Source: a virus. From it: a stretch of DNA of 64,000 nucleotides. Made by a program: the position numbers and the translations under genes. Shown piece after piece: positions 60,696 through 64,000 of this stretch. Positions within the stretch are counted from its first letter, which is position 1; every line of letters starts with the position of its first letter. The notes beneath the pieces are model-generated. The model was given only the letters and a program-made list of their open reading frames with translations. It searched no databases and was not told where the DNA came from. The DNA is taken from IMG/VR virus record IMGVR_UViG_3300021961_005592, positions 51,210 to 115,209 of that record. One strand, written 5' to 3'.

Positions 60696-60724
60696 AGTAT
60701 AAAGGATATTTAGAAAAAAGTCAA
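60696..60724 (-). promoter_or_regulatory. Sigma70-like promoter for the DsbA-like gene
   Basis: TTGACT (60724-60719) and TATACT (60701-60696) with a 17-bp spacer on the minus strand in a 68-bp gap; AGGAG follows before the ATG. Confidence 0.68.
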
Positions 60725-60729
60725 GTACT

Positions 60730-61341
60730 TTAAAACGATTTAAGTGTTTTTTCTGCAAAAGTCCATCCAAAGATTTCTTTTGCTTTCCAATCGTTTTGTT
60801 TGAATCCAGATAAATTGGACCACTCTGACTCTTTTGCTATAATGTGTTTACTTATATCTTCCCAGTCTAGGCTGAGGATTTTTTCTTGAACAGCATTTTT
60901 CATATTGACAATTTCGTCATAATCATAACTGTCCCATTCAATATGTATGACTTCCCAAATTTTCCCTTCAAAGTCAACATAGTCTAGAGCAAAGTCAAAT
61001 CCCCATTTCTTTTTGGTACGTAATAGGAATTGAGCTGTTGGTGTTTCAACACTTGCTCTTTTCAACTGATCCTTTGCTTCGCCGTCAAAGTCACAACGGT
61101 GTAGTAACATTGCATGATCAATAATAAGGTTATGGTGATTTGATTTTAACCAAGTATCTTGCCAACATAGATGATATAGACACTCTGTTAACGGAAAGCC
61201 TGTTGCTTTGTACAGTTTCTTTTCTGCTGTACAAAGTTCAAATCCGTCTTTATCGTACCAAGAAAAATCCGCTGGTTCTAAAGCAGCGGATTTGGTACAA
61301 GTTATATTTTCTGTTAGATTCTCATTAACTAATTTAAACAT
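60730..61341 (-). CDS. Hypothetical protein
   Basis: A 203-residue protein with many Trp (SWYDKDGFELC, CLYHLCWQDTWLKSNHHN, KKKWGFDFALDYVDFEGKIW, HIEWDSYDYDEI). No recognised domain. The conserved aromatic and acidic residues look like a folded enzyme or an inhibitor. It ends just before the promoter of the DsbA-like gene; overlap with the next gene upstream is 8 nt. Confidence 0.65.
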   Translation of the reverse strand: MFKLVNENLTENITCTKSAALEPADFSWYDKDGFELCTAEKKLYKATGFPLTECLYHLCWQDTWLKSNHHNLIIDHAMLLHRCDFDGEAKDQLKRASVETPTAQFLLRTKKKWGFDFALDYVDFEGKIWEVIHIEWDSYDYDEIVNMKNAVQEKILSLDWEDISKHIIAKESEWSNLSGFKQNDWKAKEIFGWTFAEKTLKSF

Positions 61342-62065
61342 CGTTCTTTTTTAAAGCTGCCCACAATTTATCTTTAATAGATTCGTATTCTTTTGACTTG
61401 TGTTTTTCGTAACCCTGTTTGGACAATTTCTTTTTGTCTTTATGAGAGCCTGCCGCTCCGCTTTTGCGTAGAGCTTCCATATCACGCCAATTTGGATCAC
61501 GTTGCTTTACTGTGTTAGGCGCTTTAAACTTCATAACTTCTGCTTCGTCAACTGATTCAATAGTTGGATCAGCACGTTTCATTAGTGCAATGAATTCTTT
61601 TTTAAGTTCTCTTTCGCTAGTAAAGATCTTTTCTAATGCTGTTTTATACTGTTCTAGTTTTGAAACTAATCTAGGATGTAATGTGCTTGTTGCGGGCACT
61701 GATTTTGGCTTTTCCGTTGGCTTAGAACTTCCGCCCTTTCCGCTTATCCAGTTACCTATACCCTTTTGTAGTGCGTCAGGTGCTAAACCTCCTGACTTAT
61801 AACTTTGCATACCGGCTCGTATACCGTCTAGAGGACCTTCTGACACTTTAACACCAGCTAGTGCTGCAAAGTCAGAAACACTATAATTTTTATCTAGTTT
61901 TAAAGAACCTTCAGGAACTTGAGCACTTTCGTTTAAGTAATCTTTAGTAGGTGGTACGTCTCTAGATACGCCACCATTAGCCATAGCAGTTAGCTTTTTA
62001 AGATCTTCTCTTGGATCACTTGGATCTAACGCAAATAGTTTTTGTTGAAGTGCGTGATAGTCCAT
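61334..62065 (-). CDS. Hypothetical phage protein with basic C-terminus
   Basis: A 243-residue protein from ATG 62065 (MDYHALQQKLFALDPSDPRE). The N-terminal helix-rich part is followed by a Gly/Ser/Pro linker (GKGGSSKPTEKPKSVP) and a basic end (KKLSKQGYEKHKSKEYESIK). Long disordered and charged parts suggest a virion or core protein. No family name known to me. Confidence 0.66.
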   Translation of the reverse strand: MDYHALQQKLFALDPSDPREDLKKLTAMANGGVSRDVPPTKDYLNESAQVPEGSLKLDKNYSVSDFAALAGVKVSEGPLDGIRAGMQSYKSGGLAPDALQKGIGNWISGKGGSSKPTEKPKSVPATSTLHPRLVSKLEQYKTALEKIFTSERELKKEFIALMKRADPTIESVDEAEVMKFKAPNTVKQRDPNWRDMEALRKSGAAGSHKDKKKLSKQGYEKHKSKEYESIKDKLWAALKKNDV

Positions 62066-62069
62066 TAGA

Positions 62070-62738
62070 TTAGTCCTTCTTAACGTGCTCTGGTTTGCCT
62101 TTGTGTTTAGTAGAAGCATAGTCTTTAGCAGCCTTCTTGCTCATGCCTTTTGCTGCCTTAGCAACTTCTGGACTTGCTGCTGGTTCACCTTTTTGCGCAG
62201 CATGTACCATTCCCATAAAACGTTGTTGTGCTTTACTCTTTGCTTTCTCACTTAGTTTAGCATGAAGTTTTGATTTATAAACATCTTCCTTCATCTTCTT
62301 GTCTTTGTTAGCATGGATAGCTTTACGTTGTGCATCAGACTTGTACTTGCCTTCGCCTACTTGAATTTCCATTTCAGGACCAGCGCCGCCGCCGTCACCA
62401 CCAAACTTCATTTCATAGTCTAAATTGTGATACACTGCACCAATATAATCAGCTGCTTTTGTAATCTTAGCCTGTACCCAACCTTCTAGTCCTTCTTCTT
62501 CTGAAACGTTTTTTAACATTTCATGTAGTTTAATAGCATACTTTGCAATTTTGTATAGGTCAGCACGAGCCATTTGTACTTCGTGATCGCGCTCTGCTGC
62601 ACCAGCTAGATCTGCTAGACCTTCTTTAACAGCTTCTCTATTGCAATCACAGCCCTTGCAATTGGGCGAACATGTGCATTTGGCTGCTGTTGACTCGCAG
62701 CACTTACACATTTTTGTTTCTCTTAGTGTTGTTGTCAT
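62070..62738 (-). CDS. DUF3008-type phage protein with Cys-rich start
   Basis: A 222-residue protein. A Cys-rich N-terminus (MCKCCESTAAKCTCSPNCKGC in part) could bind zinc. The C-terminal 60 residues (SKAQQRFMGMVHAAQKGE, ASPEVAKAAKGMSKKAAKDY, STKHKGKPEHV) match DUF3008, a small phage family of unknown role. The ATG at 62738 has a strong GGAG site; a start at 62711 is possible. A late-like box lies upstream. Confidence 0.8.
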   Translation of the reverse strand: MTTTLRETKMCKCCESTAAKCTCSPNCKGCDCNREAVKEGLADLAGAAERDHEVQMARADLYKIAKYAIKLHEMLKNVSEEEGLEGWVQAKITKAADYIGAVYHNLDYEMKFGGDGGGAGPEMEIQVGEGKYKSDAQRKAIHANKDKKMKEDVYKSKLHAKLSEKAKSKAQQRFMGMVHAAQKGEPAASPEVAKAAKGMSKKAAKDYASTKHKGKPEHVKKD

Positions 62739-62764
62739 TATATACTCCGGAGCTCTTTATATAG

Positions 62765-62772
62765 TATTTATC
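62765..62772 (-). promoter_or_regulatory. T4-late-like box before the DUF3008 gene
   Basis: GATAAATA on the minus strand, 27 nt before the ATG at 62738, overlapping the end of the previous gene. GGAG follows at a normal distance. Supports late expression of this gene. Confidence 0.5.
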
Positions 62773-62989
62773 GCTTAATAGGTTTGCCGCCCATTATATT
62801 ATTACTTAAATCTAATGCGTTTTTAGCAGTACCATCTGCGTTCTTTCTTTGTGGTGCTTCTGGAGCACCGTATTTGCCACGCTTCTTAGGCTTTGAATGT
62901 GCAGCGGTAGGGTTAGCAACAGATGTTATGCTTCCTGAACTAGTTGCTCCTGCTGTTGCTGTTTCTTGTATAATATCTGATATTTTCAT
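62768..62989 (-). CDS. Small hypothetical phage protein
   Basis: A 73-residue low-complexity protein: KISDIIQETATAGATSSGS, then a basic KPKKRGKYGAPEAPQRKN stretch. Short basic proteins of this type often accompany virion genes. It overlaps the next gene upstream by 4 nt. Confidence 0.62.
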   Translation of the reverse strand: MKISDIIQETATAGATSSGSITSVANPTAAHSKPKKRGKYGAPEAPQRKNADGTAKNALDLSNNIMGGKPIKR

Positions 62990-63864
62990 TTCTTCTTAGC
63001 CCTTCCTGCTTTCATATTAGCAAGCCAATGTGCCATACGCTGTTTTTCGCCTGTGCTATTTTTAGCAGTTTTACGCAGATCGCTAACACTTGCTTTTGTA
63101 TTTACACCGCTACGTTTGGCTAGACCTTTGCGCCCAGGCTTTTTACCATCGGCAAAGTTTTCGTTTGTAGATGCTAGGTTATTATATTTTGTTAATAAAT
63201 CGTTTATCTGCTTCTTTTTAGCATCAAATCTCTCAGGTTTTAAATGTTCTCTAAAATGAGCAATAGCATAGTTCATCATATCGTGAATATGTGTGAGTAT
63301 TTTGTTTTTGTTTTTTTCTAATGCTTGCTTGTCTAAATTTTGTAAATTTTTATTGCTCTGAGCAAGTGTTCTTAATACTTCTTTTATTTTCTCTGCACTA
63401 TCAGAAGATTTTGCATAATCAGATAGACCCATTTGACCAAACGAAGAAAACATTTGGTACTCTGCAATTAAATCCTGCATAGGAGACATTTGCGGCTGAA
63501 ACGTTCTTGCTTCTTCAGTATTGTAGGTAGGATCGGCCTCAACACCTGGCACATCAGCAGCACCTGGATCTACATCTAATATTTCTAATCCTAGTTTCTG
63601 TAATAGTTTTATGTACTTGTGTTCTTCTTCTTCACTACCAAACGCAATTACTGCTTCTGGAGGTCCTTTACCAAAGTCGTTTTTATCTAGGTTAGGCAAG
63701 TCGCTAATATGTTGACCTAGTTTGTACCAGTCATATACGTCAGAAACTTTTACACGTATTGAACCCCTAGGCATTGTAGGTTTAGTTTCTGGACCTAGAG
63801 GACGATCGTTAGGATGCTGGTCTTCTTTCTTTTTTATGTCTTCAAATAGTTCACGTAGTCTCAT
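62986..63864 (-). CDS. Hypothetical phage protein with basic C-terminus
   Basis: A 292-residue protein. Start RLRELFEDIKKKED is a common marine phage N-terminus; the middle has a folded part (SIRVKVSDVYDWYKLGQHIS, AVIAFGSEEEEHKYIKLL) and helices; the end (DGKKPGRKGLAKRSG, VSDLRKTAKNSTGEKQRMAHW) is strongly basic. The latter motif recurs in marine phage proteins and may bind DNA. A virion role is likely but unproven. Confidence 0.7.
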   Translation of the reverse strand: MRLRELFEDIKKKEDQHPNDRPLGPETKPTMPRGSIRVKVSDVYDWYKLGQHISDLPNLDKNDFGKGPPEAVIAFGSEEEEHKYIKLLQKLGLEILDVDPGAADVPGVEADPTYNTEEARTFQPQMSPMQDLIAEYQMFSSFGQMGLSDYAKSSDSAEKIKEVLRTLAQSNKNLQNLDKQALEKNKNKILTHIHDMMNYAIAHFREHLKPERFDAKKKQINDLLTKYNNLASTNENFADGKKPGRKGLAKRSGVNTKASVSDLRKTAKNSTGEKQRMAHWLANMKAGRAKKK

Positions 63865-63995
63865 TTTTTACGCCCCCTAAATTTATGCCCAGTCATATAA
63901 GGAAGGCTAAACCACAGCTCAAACCACTCTTTGTCACCTGGTTTGATATTATTATCTCGTTCTTTTTTCTTTAACTCACTAGCAGTTTGGCTCAT
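63861..63995 (-). CDS. Short protein at the right edge, possibly truncated
   Basis: A 44-residue protein from the first ATG (63995): MSQTASELKKKERDNNIKPG followed by WFELWFSLPYMTG and RGRKK. It ends with an ATGA overlap to the gene after it. The frame stays open to the edge, so a longer protein is possible. A small Trp-rich conserved phage peptide is the most likely reading. Confidence 0.6.
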   Translation of the reverse strand: MSQTASELKKKERDNNIKPGDKEWFELWFSLPYMTGHKFRGRKK

Positions 63996-64000
63996 GTTCT

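Noticed and set aside
1-64000. tRNA genes, CRISPR arrays, insertion sequences or attachment sites.
   Set aside because: None was recognised by reading; gaps are too short for tRNAs in most places. A tRNAscan-type search would settle the tRNA question.

Overview
The window looks like part of the genome of a large, AT-rich marine myovirus related to T4 (a pelagic cyanophage- or SAR11-phage-like virus), probably uncultured. The right half carries a family B DNA polymerase with a clamp-binding tail (gp43-like), a gp45-like sliding clamp, a T4 RNase H-type 5'-nuclease, a possible DsbA-like protein, a tail-fibre-like protein, the MoxR/VWA pair and many small tightly packed genes. Both sigma70-like promoters (TTGACA, 16-17 bp, TATAAT-like) and T4-late-like boxes (TATAAATA variants) are visible. 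No terminase, capsid, tRNA, CRISPR or photosynthesis gene is visible, so the host cannot be named.

Bases 1-36 kb form an accessory block of about 40 genes in alternating strand runs (+ to 20.3 kb, - to 24.4, + to 25.3, - to 29.4, + to 36.0). It encodes eight radical-SAM proteins (three with an N-terminal twitch-type Cys region, four with SPASM-like C-terminal Cys, one B12-type), four PP-loop ATP pyrophosphatases, six candidate 2-oxoglutarate/Fe(II) oxygenases, four paralogous fucosyltransferase-like (GT10-like) proteins, a GT-A glycosyltransferase, a sulfotransferase-like protein, two UDP-sugar-dehydrogenase-type enzymes, two SDR epimerases, three SGNH-type hydrolases, two kinase-like proteins, a PanD aspartate decarboxylase, an FMN (NMO-type) oxidoreductase, a PLP aminotransferase and a glycine-amidinotransferase homologue. 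Taken together (inference) this is a biosynthetic programme for one or more decorated glycans, amino sugars or modified peptides. The tail-fibre gene follows it directly, so a link to virion or host surface is plausible.

Bases 36-64 kb are all on the minus strand. First come the tail-fibre-like protein and small virion-type genes (36.9-39.7 kb), then VWA-peptidase and MoxR (39.7-42.2 kb), small unknowns and RNase H (42.2-45.4 kb). A 7-deazaguanine DNA-modification set follows: queE, folE, a YhhQ-type transporter, queD and dpdA (45.4-54.1 kb), interleaved with HIT, phosphoribosyltransferase, cupin and GT-B genes. The sliding clamp and polymerase (54.1-60.1 kb) are separated by sugar genes (epimerase, phosphomannomutase, cytidylyltransferase, cupin). 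The end (60-64 kb) carries small conserved phage proteins, including a DUF3008 protein. A QueC-like protein lies 22 kb away inside the accessory block and could complete the preQ0 pathway.

The most notable points are the radical-SAM/oxygenase/PP-loop block, the 7-deazaguanine modification set, a hairpin that would hide one ribosome-binding site in read-through but not late transcripts (as in T4 gene e), a 12-bp palindrome over the folE promoter, and a phage protein ending in the SSB-type tip DDDIPF.
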